A DNA stretch of 11,315 nucleotides from Marinilabiliales bacterium (lineage in GTDB: Bacteria > Bacteroidota > Bacteroidia > Bacteroidales > F082): positions 1-11,315 of the forward strand of contig PKSW01000090.1 in assembly GCA_002869465.1 (NCBI GenBank). Reading direction: 5' to 3'. Position 1 is the stretch's first letter, and each line of letters begins with the position of its first letter. A program made the position numbers and the translations under genes. Shown piece after piece: positions 5,375-11,315 of this stretch. Below the pieces are notes generated by a model. It did not search any database. It had not been told where the DNA came from and worked only from the letters and a program-made list of their open reading frames with translations.

Positions 5375-6807
5375 GCTGGCTTTTTAATGATCAATAGGGT
5401 GAAAAATACTAAAATAAATCCAAAACACATATAAACAAATAGATCTCCAATAACTGAATATAAAGTTGAAATACCTTTCACAGGAATATTTGAAATTAAT
5501 ATTTTGTTATTGGTATCAAAACTACTTGATTGACCTATCATTTCTCCGTATGGTGAGATGATTGCAGAAAGCCCAAAACGTGTTGATCGGATTATTGAGT
5601 GTCCTTGTTCAATTGCTCTAAAAGCTGCCATTCTCGCATGTAACGGGTCAATTCCTCTCCAATCCGATGATGGAAGAGCAACAACATCCGCTTTTAACTT
5701 ACCAAATTCATGCGCTATGTAAGGAAAATCGTAATCATAGCAAATCGCTCCACCAAATTTGCTTCCAGAAATTTCAACGGTTTGAAAGGATTTTATCCCT
5801 TGAATTGCAGGTTCACCGGGAACAGGTTGATGTTTCAAATATGTGTATTCAACTTCTCCGTTTTTATTTATATACACAAACTTGTTCTCATATCTGAATG
5901 GCTTTTCTGATATTGGCATTACATAAGATGCGTAAATTGAAATGCCTTTATCTTTTGCAACCGCTTTTATTGAATTAATTGTTTTGGTTTCATCATTTGG
6001 TAATGTATAAAATGCTCCCTCGTTCCAAACTATCAACTCTGCACCAAAATCGGCTGCTTTTTCAGTTCTTTTTAATTGATTTATAATTACAGTATCGTTA
6101 CTTTGTTTTGAGGGCAAGGGTAAACCTCCAACATCCGAATCGGTTCCGACTGCTGCAACAGTCATTGTACTAACACCTTTCGATTTTCCAATATCCAAGC
6201 GTAGTGAACCATAAGTTATTACCAAAATCAGGATTAAGGAAGGTGCATAAAGTGTAAGTTTAGTTATTTTATTAGTTGTAATTATCCTTACAATAGACAC
6301 ATTTATCCAATATATAAGAAAGCTTAACCCTGCAAGACCAAAGATTGATGAAAACTGCATTATGTTTATGCTGTTAGATTGAGAATATGCCATTATTCCC
6401 CAACTTCCAAAAGGGGTAAATGTATATTGTATCCATTCCATAATTGTGAATACTACAGGAAATAGCAATACTGACAAATTGTTTTTCTCGAATTTACTCC
6501 AAACTAAGTATGCTGGTAGGTGAAATAAACTGATTGGAACGGAAAATAAAAAAATCATAACAAATGGCATTGGAGGAGAGACAATTTTTATGATTACAAA
6601 TGACCATGCTGCAATTAGTGCTGAAACAAATAATAATCTCGTTTTCCAACCTTTAGTTATGCTTAGGTATAATAAAAATGGGACATTTGCAAACCAAGCA
6701 AAAAAGTCAACACTAAATGACATGTGAGCAAGTGTAAAAAAGGCAATTCCTAAAATTAACAGCCAAAAAGGTTTGATTTTATTTACATTTAATTTCATAG
6801 CGAACAT
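5359..6807 (-). CDS. Apolipoprotein N-acyltransferase-like protein (Lnt/CN-hydrolase family)
   Basis: 482-residue membrane enzyme. The N-terminal region (about 1-205) holds six or so helices in the Lnt arrangement, including the segment FTPFGSWGIMAYSQS (130-144), reminiscent of Lnt's GFPW/NLGY-type region. The nitrilase domain (about 215-445) has the full Glu-Lys-Cys catalytic set: Glu263 (VWNEGAF), Lys325 (YLKHQPVPGEP, with the accessory Glu332) and Cys356 (GAICYDYDFP). A last helix (about 452-475) anchors the C-terminus, as in Lnt. Lnt adds the third acyl chain to lipoproteins at the inner membrane; this divergent copy may use another acceptor, since the WPE and ICYE signatures are altered. 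ATG 6798 is an alternative start. The gene follows the Crp-like gene by 73 nt and ends inside cassette-end element 2. Confidence 0.85.
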   Translation of the reverse strand: MFAMKLNVNKIKPFWLLILGIAFFTLAHMSFSVDFFAWFANVPFLLYLSITKGWKTRLLFVSALIAAWSFVIIKIVSPPMPFVMIFLFSVPISLFHLPAYLVWSKFEKNNLSVLLFPVVFTIMEWIQYTFTPFGSWGIMAYSQSNSINIMQFSSIFGLAGLSFLIYWINVSIVRIITTNKITKLTLYAPSLILILVITYGSLRLDIGKSKGVSTMTVAAVGTDSDVGGLPLPSKQSNDTVIINQLKRTEKAADFGAELIVWNEGAFYTLPNDETKTINSIKAVAKDKGISIYASYVMPISEKPFRYENKFVYINKNGEVEYTYLKHQPVPGEPAIQGIKSFQTVEISGSKFGGAICYDYDFPYIAHEFGKLKADVVALPSSDWRGIDPLHARMAAFRAIEQGHSIIRSTRFGLSAIISPYGEMIGQSSSFDTNNKILISNIPVKGISTLYSVIGDLFVYMCFGFILVFFTLLIIKKPAGNNV

Positions 6808-6829
6808 TTTTTAACGTTTAACTTCAAGG

Positions 6830-6837
6830 CAAAATTA
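6830..6837 (-). promoter_or_regulatory. Possible Bacteroidota -7 box (TAATTTTG) for the lnt-like gene
   Basis: The minus strand carries TAATTTTG, an exact TAnnTTTG match, 22 nt before the ATG at 6807. No convincing TTTG -33 element is seen at the usual spacing, so the promoter is tentative. If used, the lnt-like gene could be transcribed separately from the Crp-like gene. Confidence 0.35.
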
Positions 6838-6880
6838 AAGCACTAAAAAACGGTTTCCATTAACATTTGATAAAAAGCAA

Positions 6881-7456
6881 TTATTCCATCAAATCTTTAC
6901 GTAATCGGCTTAATGATATGTTTGTAATTCCCAGGTAAGATGCAATATCAGGGTGAGGAATAATATTCTCCAGCATTTTATACCTTTTCCTGAAATCAAT
7001 CAATCGTTCCTTTGCAGAAAGCGATGCAAGCCCGATTTCCTTTTCTACTTTAGAAATCAGTTCATTTTGAAGTACTGTATTTGCAAAGTTTCGGATTTCT
7101 AAATTTTCAATCATCAGACTTTCAAAGTTTTTAGCATCAATTGATGCTAATTTTAAGTCTGTAAGTGCTTTGAAATTTAGATTTGAAATGCTTTTGGAGG
7201 TTCTTATTTGGAAAGGAGATAAAACACTGTTTTCGGTAAACAAAGATATTGTAATTTCATCTCCTTCAGGGTTGATTAAGTAACTCTTACACACTCCACT
7301 CAATATGAAGTATTCTTTTTCATTCCGTTTGTTTCGTTGGATAAAAGTTTCTCCTTTTTTATAAGTTTCGAATACTAACAATTCTTTAATAAGCTGAAAT
7401 GAATTTTCAGTTATTGGGAATATTCCGTTTATAATATTTTTTACTCTATCATCCAT
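6881..7456 (-). CDS. Crp/Fnr-family transcriptional regulator
   Basis: 191 residues. The cyclic-nucleotide-binding-type beta roll covers about residues 20-115, with YKKGETFIQRNKRNEKEYFI (32-51) at its start and LSGVCKSYLINPEGDEITIS after it. A linking helix (about 118-145) leads into a helix-turn-helix at about 164-190 whose recognition helix reads TNISLSRLRKDL. This is the usual form of Bacteroidota Crp/Fnr regulators, where the pocket often lacks the residues for cAMP; the phosphate-binding Arg-Ala pair of Crp is not evident, so the ligand is unknown. It lies 73 nt before the lnt-like gene on the same strand and shares one AT-rich, cassette-like segment with it. It may control that gene (inference). 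Confidence 0.9.
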   Translation of the reverse strand: MDDRVKNIINGIFPITENSFQLIKELLVFETYKKGETFIQRNKRNEKEYFILSGVCKSYLINPEGDEITISLFTENSVLSPFQIRTSKSISNLNFKALTDLKLASIDAKNFESLMIENLEIRNFANTVLQNELISKVEKEIGLASLSAKERLIDFRKRYKMLENIIPHPDIASYLGITNISLSRLRKDLME

Positions 7457-7462
7457 TTTTTT

Positions 7463-7477
7463 AAGCTTGCAGGTAAC
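7463..7477. repeat. Outer end of the crp-lnt segment (inverted match to 5368-5382)
   Basis: AAGCTTGCAGGTAAC at 7463-7477 matches the reverse complement of 5368-5382 (AAGCCAGCAGGTAAC) at 13 of 15 positions, including nine consecutive bases, GCAGGTAAC. These two sites bound the Crp-like and lnt-like genes. On the minus strand the site reads GTTACCTGC, the start expected for a cassette whose end box is AGGTAAC. Confidence 0.5.
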
Positions 7478-7600
7478 TTGGTTATATGAGGAATAAAGTT
7501 ATACATATCCCTTTCTATTTTCCGGACCTGCCTGTCGGCAGACAGGTAACAGGAACTTCTTGTCTACAGCGTTCCCTTTATCCCTTTTCATGTATTGTAT
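7471..7600 (-). repeat. Possible third, degenerate cassette-end element
   Basis: From AGGTAAC at 7471 the plus strand continues TTGGTTATATGAGGAATA, which resembles the start of element 2 (AACGGTTCGTATAAGAATA) allowing small gaps, and CATATCCCT at 7504-7512 corresponds loosely to CATTTCCCT of element 2 at a 6-nt shorter offset. The far end, around the symporter stop, has only a weak match to TTTATACATTGT. This is the position where the upstream recombination site of the crp-lnt segment should be, but the copy, if real, is eroded or interrupted by the palindrome at 7527-7546. Confidence 0.25.
7527..7546. repeat. Short palindromic repeat of the type dispersed in Bacteroidota
   Basis: CCTGCCTGTCGGCAGACAGG can form CCTGTC/GACAGG around GGCA or CTGCC/GGCAG around TGTC. 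I recognise this kind of palindrome as frequent between genes of Bacteroidota genomes. It lies 41 bases beyond the symporter stop and could act as a transcript end or stabilising hairpin for that gene. Only one copy is in the window. Confidence 0.55.
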
Positions 7601-9066
7601 TTCTGTGTCGGCCACAACCATGTGGCTAACATCGCTGCCAACAAAGCTATAAAAAAGGTGAGCAATCGTGAAGAAACTACCTCTTCCATGCCTGTATTGA
7701 TCCAGATGATGGTAAATGTAAGCCCGGTTACAATGGTCGCCAACACAGCTTTTCCGCTGTATTTTTTCCAAAATAAGGTGAGTAGCACCACCACCGAAAA
7801 AGTGCCGCCAATGCCTGCCCACACATAACTTACCAAACTAAAAATAAAAGTATTGTCGCCCGATATCCAGGCAAGAACCAGGGCAATAATAGCCAGCAAA
7901 GCTGTGATGATTCGTGAAAGCCGTAACTGCTGTTTGTCGCTGATCTGTTGCATTTTACGAGATGCCGGTTTTAAGAGATTTTCGGTCAGCTCGGTAGAAG
8001 ACAGAATCAGCAAAGAATCAGCCGTGGAGATCATGGCAGCGATGGCCCCGGTGATCAGAATGGCCGCGATGGGTGCCGGAAAAATGGTGAGCAACACCTT
8101 GGGCATCACAAATTCGCGGTCAACCAAACCAGTGGTGCTGCCTTCAGGTCCAAAAATGGCGAGACCGATCCAGCCAATACTCAATGCGCCCACATAAGCG
8201 ATCAGCGTCCAGCCAATACCGATATTACGCGCAATTTTAGCCTGTTTGCGGTCGCGGATGGCCATAAAGCGGGTGCTTAATTGTGGTTGTCCGCCCAGGT
8301 AGCCAAAAAACCATGAAAATCCGCCTACAATAACAACGCCTACACCAAAACCAGATGCCGCGCCGGTGAAGGATGTGAATGATGGCCCTGCCTGTTCCAA
8401 TGCCTGTCCAATTGATGGCGCAAATACATCCGGGTGTTGCGATAAGTAAATAAAGCCCATAATAGGCCCCACAATCAGCGCGACGATCATCACGATGGCC
8501 TGTATTACATCGGTATATACCACGGAGCGGAAACCGCCATAAATGGTATAGGGAATAATAACGATGGCGGTGATCACCATACCCACCAGCGGATCCAACC
8601 CAAACAGCGTATGCAGGGTTTTACCGCCTCCAAGGAATTGGGCGCCGACATAAAAAAAGAAAAAGAAAACAATAGCCGAAGAAGCTGCCATGCGTATCCA
8701 GCGTGTCTGGGTCGGGTGCGATCGGGCAATGAAGGAAGTGAATGTATGTGCGTCCAGTTTATCGGCCTCGTCGCTTAAACGCCAGGCCAGCAAGGCCCAG
8801 GCAGTAATAATACCGGCCACACAACCGATGGCAGTCCAAATTTCAGTCAGTCCGAATGCATAAGCAGCACCAGGCAATCCCAACAAAGCCCACGAACTTT
8901 CGCCTGTAGCCCGTTCGCTTAAAGCGGCCACCCATCCTGGTAATTTTCTGCCGGCAATGGCATAATCTCCTTCTGTTTTTACTTTCCTGCCCTGGTATAC
9001 CCCCCAAAGCATAAGACCCGAAATATAAATGGCCATTATGGTAAGGATCATGATCTGGTTATCCAT
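7588..9066 (-). CDS. Sodium/solute symporter, PutP-like (SSS family)
   Basis: 492-residue transporter with about 13 helices, the size of PutP. SSS features: AGRKLPGWVAALSERATGES in helix 2 (38-57) followed by SWALLGLPGAAYAFG (58-72), YGGFRSVVYTDVIQ (176-189), GQPQLSTRFMA (259-269; compare PutP GQPHILARFMA) and the Na+-site motif ISTADSLLILSSTEL (346-360) with Ser347 and Thr348. It takes up a small solute, most likely an amino acid such as proline, with Na+. Proline is not certain: where PutP has the Na+-linked Asp of 'ASDMSGW', this protein reads ATGESSW, with Gly at that place and Glu next to it. The gene is clearly richer in G+C than the block 4581-7477. It appears monocistronic. Confidence 0.9.
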   Translation of the reverse strand: MDNQIMILTIMAIYISGLMLWGVYQGRKVKTEGDYAIAGRKLPGWVAALSERATGESSWALLGLPGAAYAFGLTEIWTAIGCVAGIITAWALLAWRLSDEADKLDAHTFTSFIARSHPTQTRWIRMAASSAIVFFFFFYVGAQFLGGGKTLHTLFGLDPLVGMVITAIVIIPYTIYGGFRSVVYTDVIQAIVMIVALIVGPIMGFIYLSQHPDVFAPSIGQALEQAGPSFTSFTGAASGFGVGVVIVGGFSWFFGYLGGQPQLSTRFMAIRDRKQAKIARNIGIGWTLIAYVGALSIGWIGLAIFGPEGSTTGLVDREFVMPKVLLTIFPAPIAAILITGAIAAMISTADSLLILSSTELTENLLKPASRKMQQISDKQQLRLSRIITALLAIIALVLAWISGDNTFIFSLVSYVWAGIGGTFSVVVLLTLFWKKYSGKAVLATIVTGLTFTIIWINTGMEEVVSSRLLTFFIALLAAMLATWLWPTQKYNT

Positions 9067-9170
9067 ACTAGATTGTTTTTGAATGGCAAATTAATGAAAA
9101 TAGAGAAATCTAAAAACCAATATCTATGTAAAATTCCGCGATCTAATAAAAGATAATCGAATCAGCAAGC

Positions 9171-9281
9171 CTATTCTTTGTTGACGAATAACTTTTCAGA
9201 ATACACAGTTTTTTGTCCGTTAACTAACTGATAAAGAAAAATGCCGCTTGACAGTTTTTGGGTGTTAAGTGTTGTCGACAG
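9171..9281 (-). pseudogene. Remnant of a type IX secretion C-terminal sorting domain (type A)
   Basis: The minus-strand frame ending at 9171 reads LNTQKLSSGIFLYQLVNGQK then TVYSEKLFVNKE, the typical last third of a T9SS type A C-terminal domain (LxSGxYxYxL...G...xxKxxV). Such domains direct export across the outer membrane and are then removed. Here the first part of the domain (PNPF..., IYDxxG) and any cargo protein are missing; the frame upstream (to 9455) shows no similarity and overlaps the promoter and start of the divergent DUF4421 gene. I take this as the 3' end of a deleted gene, not a working one. Confidence 0.6.
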
Positions 9282-9394
9282 GCTGTAGATGGTTGGATCG
9301 AACATCAATTTGAATTCTAAAATGCTTACAAAGCACTTTTTGGAAAACCAAAAAGGTTTATTGTCCCCTGTTCTTATTGACACTGAAATCATAG

Positions 9395-9402
9395 TATATT
9401 TG
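9395..9402 (+). promoter_or_regulatory. Bacteroidota-type -7 box for the DUF4421 gene
   Basis: TATATTTG is an exact TAnnTTTG match, 24 nt before ATG 9427, a spacing that fits a short leader. No good TTTG -33 box is seen at the usual distance (only ATTG at 9376-9379), so it is tentative. Its position supports the start at 9427 over the in-frame ATG at 9289. Confidence 0.45.
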
Positions 9403-9426
9403 TTAACTACAATCTCTCTAATCTTC

Positions 9427-10554
9427 ATGCAATCCAATCGGCGTCTGTTTTTCATTTTCCTGGCTTCTTTACTTTATTTTATAATGGTTTCGGCGAATCA
9501 AGCCCATGCTCAGGAAAAAGGCTCGAAATGGTTTGTTGACAATCCAAAACCACTGGTGATTAATTGGGATACAGCTTACTATTCCAGTTATATGGAGCAG
9601 ATGACCATACGCTGGTATTCTTCTGTTAAATACACGGGTTTCAGAATCCTGAATATGGAAGAAAAGCAAAACCTATTGTACCTTTCAAACGTTAATTATA
9701 TCATTGGAGCCGGAATATCTTATTCCTGGTTTACGCTGAATATCGGGATAAACTATTACCCAATTATAAATAATGATGAAGACATTTATGGCCCAACTAC
9801 ATATCTTGACCTTCAATCACATATATATCTCCGGAAAATGAATATTGACCTGTATGCACAATATTATGAGGGTTATTACCTGGCTAATTCAGGAAATGTC
9901 ATCAATGACTGGCCCCAAGGTGATACTTTTCAAATAAGGCCCGATATATATACTTTAACTTTGGGATTTAATTACCAGTATGTTTTTAACTGGAAAAAAT
10001 TTTCGTACAAAGCGATCTATAACCAAAACGAATGGCAGAAGAAAAGTGCCGGCTCGTGGGTGCTGGGAGCGAATGCATTTTATTATACCAACCGTGGCGA
10101 TTCGACATTGATTCCAGCCAATTTAAAGAATACAGAACTGTTTAATAATCTTGATTATTCTAAGCAAAATGTGTTGAACCTGGGAATCAGCGGCGGATAT
10201 TATTATACACTGGTGCTCTTCAAACATTACTTTATTTCAGCTGGAGTTGCAGGGGGGCCCAGCATTGGCAATTCATGGTTGAATACTGAAAATATTGGTA
10301 AAGTTAGTTTTTCAAATGTAGCACTGAACCTTAATGTTATTGCGAGGGCTTCGATTGGCTATAACAGCGAAAAGTTTTTTGCAGGATTTTCATTTTTACA
10401 ACAAATGTTTTTTAACCAGATACCTTCAGAAAACATCTGGACCAATTTTCATACAGGAAATGCAAGAATTTATTTTGTATACCGTTTCCCAATTAAGAAA
10501 CCGCTCAAGATTGCCAACCCGCGTTATTGGAAACTTTTTAATAAAAGTAATTGA
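9427..10554 (+). CDS. DUF4421 family outer-membrane-type protein
   Basis: 375 residues from ATG 9427, which gives a signal peptide (MQSNRRLFFIFLASLLYFIM, then cleavage likely at AHA-QEKG, residue 28/29). A longer frame starting at 9289 would hide it. The mature protein is rich in alternating aromatic/polar strands with tyrosine- and glycine-rich patterns (VNYIIGAGISYSWFTLNIGI, then GPTTYLDLQSHIYLRKMNID, then YAQYYEGYYL) and ends in an aromatic strand, ARIYFVYRFP. This is the Bacteroidota DUF4421 family, expected to be an outer-membrane beta-barrel or barrel-like protein of unknown function. It stands alone, with a -7 box upstream and a terminator hairpin downstream. The final segment after the last strand (PIKKPLKIANPRYWKLFNKS) is basic. 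Confidence 0.85.
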   Translation: MQSNRRLFFIFLASLLYFIMVSANQAHAQEKGSKWFVDNPKPLVINWDTAYYSSYMEQMTIRWYSSVKYTGFRILNMEEKQNLLYLSNVNYIIGAGISYSWFTLNIGINYYPIINNDEDIYGPTTYLDLQSHIYLRKMNIDLYAQYYEGYYLANSGNVINDWPQGDTFQIRPDIYTLTLGFNYQYVFNWKKFSYKAIYNQNEWQKKSAGSWVLGANAFYYTNRGDSTLIPANLKNTELFNNLDYSKQNVLNLGISGGYYYTLVLFKHYFISAGVAGGPSIGNSWLNTENIGKVSFSNVALNLNVIARASIGYNSEKFFAGFSFLQQMFFNQIPSENIWTNFHTGNARIYFVYRFPIKKPLKIANPRYWKLFNKSN

Positions 10555-10583
10555 GCTGTCTCAAAAGACAGTGTTTCTTTCTT
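10555..10583 (+). terminator. Rho-independent terminator after the DUF4421 gene
   Basis: The hairpin CTGTCT (10556-10561), loop CAAA, AGACAG (10566-10571), extended by a G-T pair, starts 2 nt past the TGA and is followed by a T-rich tract (gtttctttctt). The six perfect pairs and immediate position support termination of the plus-strand transcript ahead of the convergent serine hydrolase gene. Confidence 0.6.
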
Positions 10584-10604
10584 CCTATTAGACTGATACA
10601 TTTT

Positions 10605-11315
10605 TTATTTAGCCAATATCCCAACTATCTGATCCATCAAACTTTTGATTAATTTTCTCTCGTCTCTTTCCAACACATAAATTGAAACAGAGGTGTTCAA
10701 ATAAGGAAAATATAGCACCTCGGTTCCCCAGAAACCACCATGGCCAAAAGCCTTTAAATTGTTGTATTCTGACAACGATATACCTAAATAGTAATTGCTG
10801 GGTTTTTCATCCTGCGTTTTAATTTCTGTAAAAATTAAATTCAAAACAGTAGTGTCTTGAATTATGTTGGCATTAAATAAGTCATAGATAAATCTTGCTA
10901 AATCTTTGGTAGGACATGTAATTCCGCCACCTCCGTATAAATCAACCGAAATATCCAAATCATAAGTGTTCCATCCGTATTGCCCCCAGTATTGGTGCGC
11001 CATGGCTTCAGTATTCGCAGGCTGTTCTTCAAGCGTGGGAAACCAGGTGCTGTTGATGCCCAATGTTTTATATTTAAGAAGTTCCCGCATGGCGGCGTAA
11101 AAAGGTTTCTTTTCTGCCGTTTCAATGATTTCGGTACACAATAAATAATTGGCATCGGTATAGCTATAGGTAAAGCCGGGTTTTCCAAGAGGAGGTCCTA
11201 ATCGAAGCGTTAAGGCCAATTGATCATCTCTCGTCCACCGGTGCCGTTTATTGGCGTCGATAAAATCAATATACTCCTGGTTGGCATAATTCTGAATACC
11301 ACTTGTGTGCGAAAG
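10605..11315 (-). CDS. Serine hydrolase, beta-lactamase/PBP-like family (partial, N-terminus outside window)
   Basis: The frame is open to the right edge and gives the last 236 residues. It begins LSHTSGIQNYANQEY, the LLSHTSG segment that follows the catalytic SxxK in the class C beta-lactamase/PBP4*-type family (PF00144). Next come the Tyr-x-x-x-Asn block TYSYTDANYLL, GGGGITCPTKDLARF, and the GHGG motif (KAFGHGGFWGTE), which replaces the KTG triad. The active-site SxxK itself lies beyond the window. These enzymes are usually exported or lipidated esterases or peptidases acting on peptidoglycan or small esters; the substrate cannot be told. The first ATG-like start within the window is a TTG inside the domain, so no internal start should be called. 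Confidence 0.88.
   Translation of the reverse strand, partial: LSHTSGIQNYANQEYIDFIDANKRHRWTRDDQLALTLRLGPPLGKPGFTYSYTDANYLLCTEIIETAEKKPFYAAMRELLKYKTLGINSTWFPTLEEQPANTEAMAHQYWGQYGWNTYDLDISVDLYGGGGITCPTKDLARFIYDLFNANIIQDTTVLNLIFTEIKTQDEKPSNYYLGISLSEYNNLKAFGHGGFWGTEVLYFPYLNTSVSIYVLERDERKLIKSLMDQIVGILAK

Larger units (their letters stand above)
9067..9426. other. Divergent intergenic region between the symporter and DUF4421 genes
   Basis: 360 bases containing the T9SS sorting-domain remnant (9171-9281) and the -7 box at 9395. On the symporter side (9067-9170) the minus strand carries only a one-mismatch -7 box (TTAATTTG), not called. Nothing else is seen. Confidence 0.5.

Noticed and set aside
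7499..7822. Open frame of about 107 codons on the minus strand overlapping the symporter 3' end
   Set aside because: It is a shadow frame of the symporter gene extended through the palindrome (which reads LPVCRQAG, a common by-product of this repeat); it has no domain and no independent start context.
9377..9400. Sigma-70-like promoter TTGACA...TATATT
   Set aside because: The spacer is only 12 nt, far from the usual 16-18, and the TATATTTG box is better explained by the Bacteroidota consensus.
9289..9426. N-terminal extension of the DUF4421 protein from ATG 9289
   Set aside because: It would place 46 unrelated residues before a good signal peptide and would run through the TATATTTG box and the T9SS remnant; start 9427 fits better.

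Overview
The window reads as a chromosomal stretch of a Bacteroidota bacterium (probably Bacteroidia/Cytophagia-like; genus not identifiable from sequence alone). Evidence: a DUF4421 outer-membrane-type protein, a leftover type IX secretion sorting domain, a DUF2007 protein, a PepSY_TM-like protein of the Bacteroidota type, a TAnnTTTG-type -7 box before at least two genes, almost no Shine-Dalgarno sequences, and one copy of the palindrome CCTGCCTGTCGGCAGACAGG, which I associate with Bacteroidota genomes.

Layout. 1-880 (+): the tail of an unidentified gene, a PepSY-associated membrane protein and a 57-residue two-helix membrane protein form a tight co-directional run. 927-2912 (-): a compact three-gene operon encoding an exported START-like lipid-binding protein, a DUF2062 membrane protein and a short-chain dehydrogenase, with 10-nt and overlapping junctions. 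3154-4334 (-): a double NTF2-like lipoprotein followed by a DUF2007 protein. 4368-4526: a cluster of perfect 8-bp inverted repeats that could fold as a multibranched RNA. 4581-7477 (-): an AT-rich block of three genes (compact MscS-like channel, Lnt-like acyltransferase/nitrilase, Crp/Fnr regulator). 7588-9066 (-): a GC-richer PutP-like Na+/solute symporter. 9171-9281: a T9SS sorting-domain remnant. 9427-10554 (+): the DUF4421 protein, with a terminator. 10605-11315 (-): the C-terminal part of a serine beta-lactamase-like hydrolase that runs off the window.

The most interesting part is 4581-7477. Two direct, same-length (130-nt) elements, each able to fold as a long imperfect hairpin, lie immediately 3' of the lnt-like gene and of the mscS-like gene. 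They share motifs at matching offsets. Their terminal boxes match in the nested way expected if gene cassettes had been inserted by integron-like recombination at a G^TT-type point: the mscS segment is bounded by GTTGGCA/TGCCTAC, and the crp-lnt segment by GTTACCTGC/GCAGGTAAC. The boxes do not fit the canonical integron consensus and no integrase is present, so this would be an integrase-less array or a related, less familiar cassette system.

Functionally, the cassette-like genes are envelope or stress proteins (osmotic channel, lipoprotein or amide acyl-transfer enzyme, cyclic-nucleotide-type regulator), which fits an accessory adaptive role. The surrounding genes look like ordinary envelope, lipid and transport functions.
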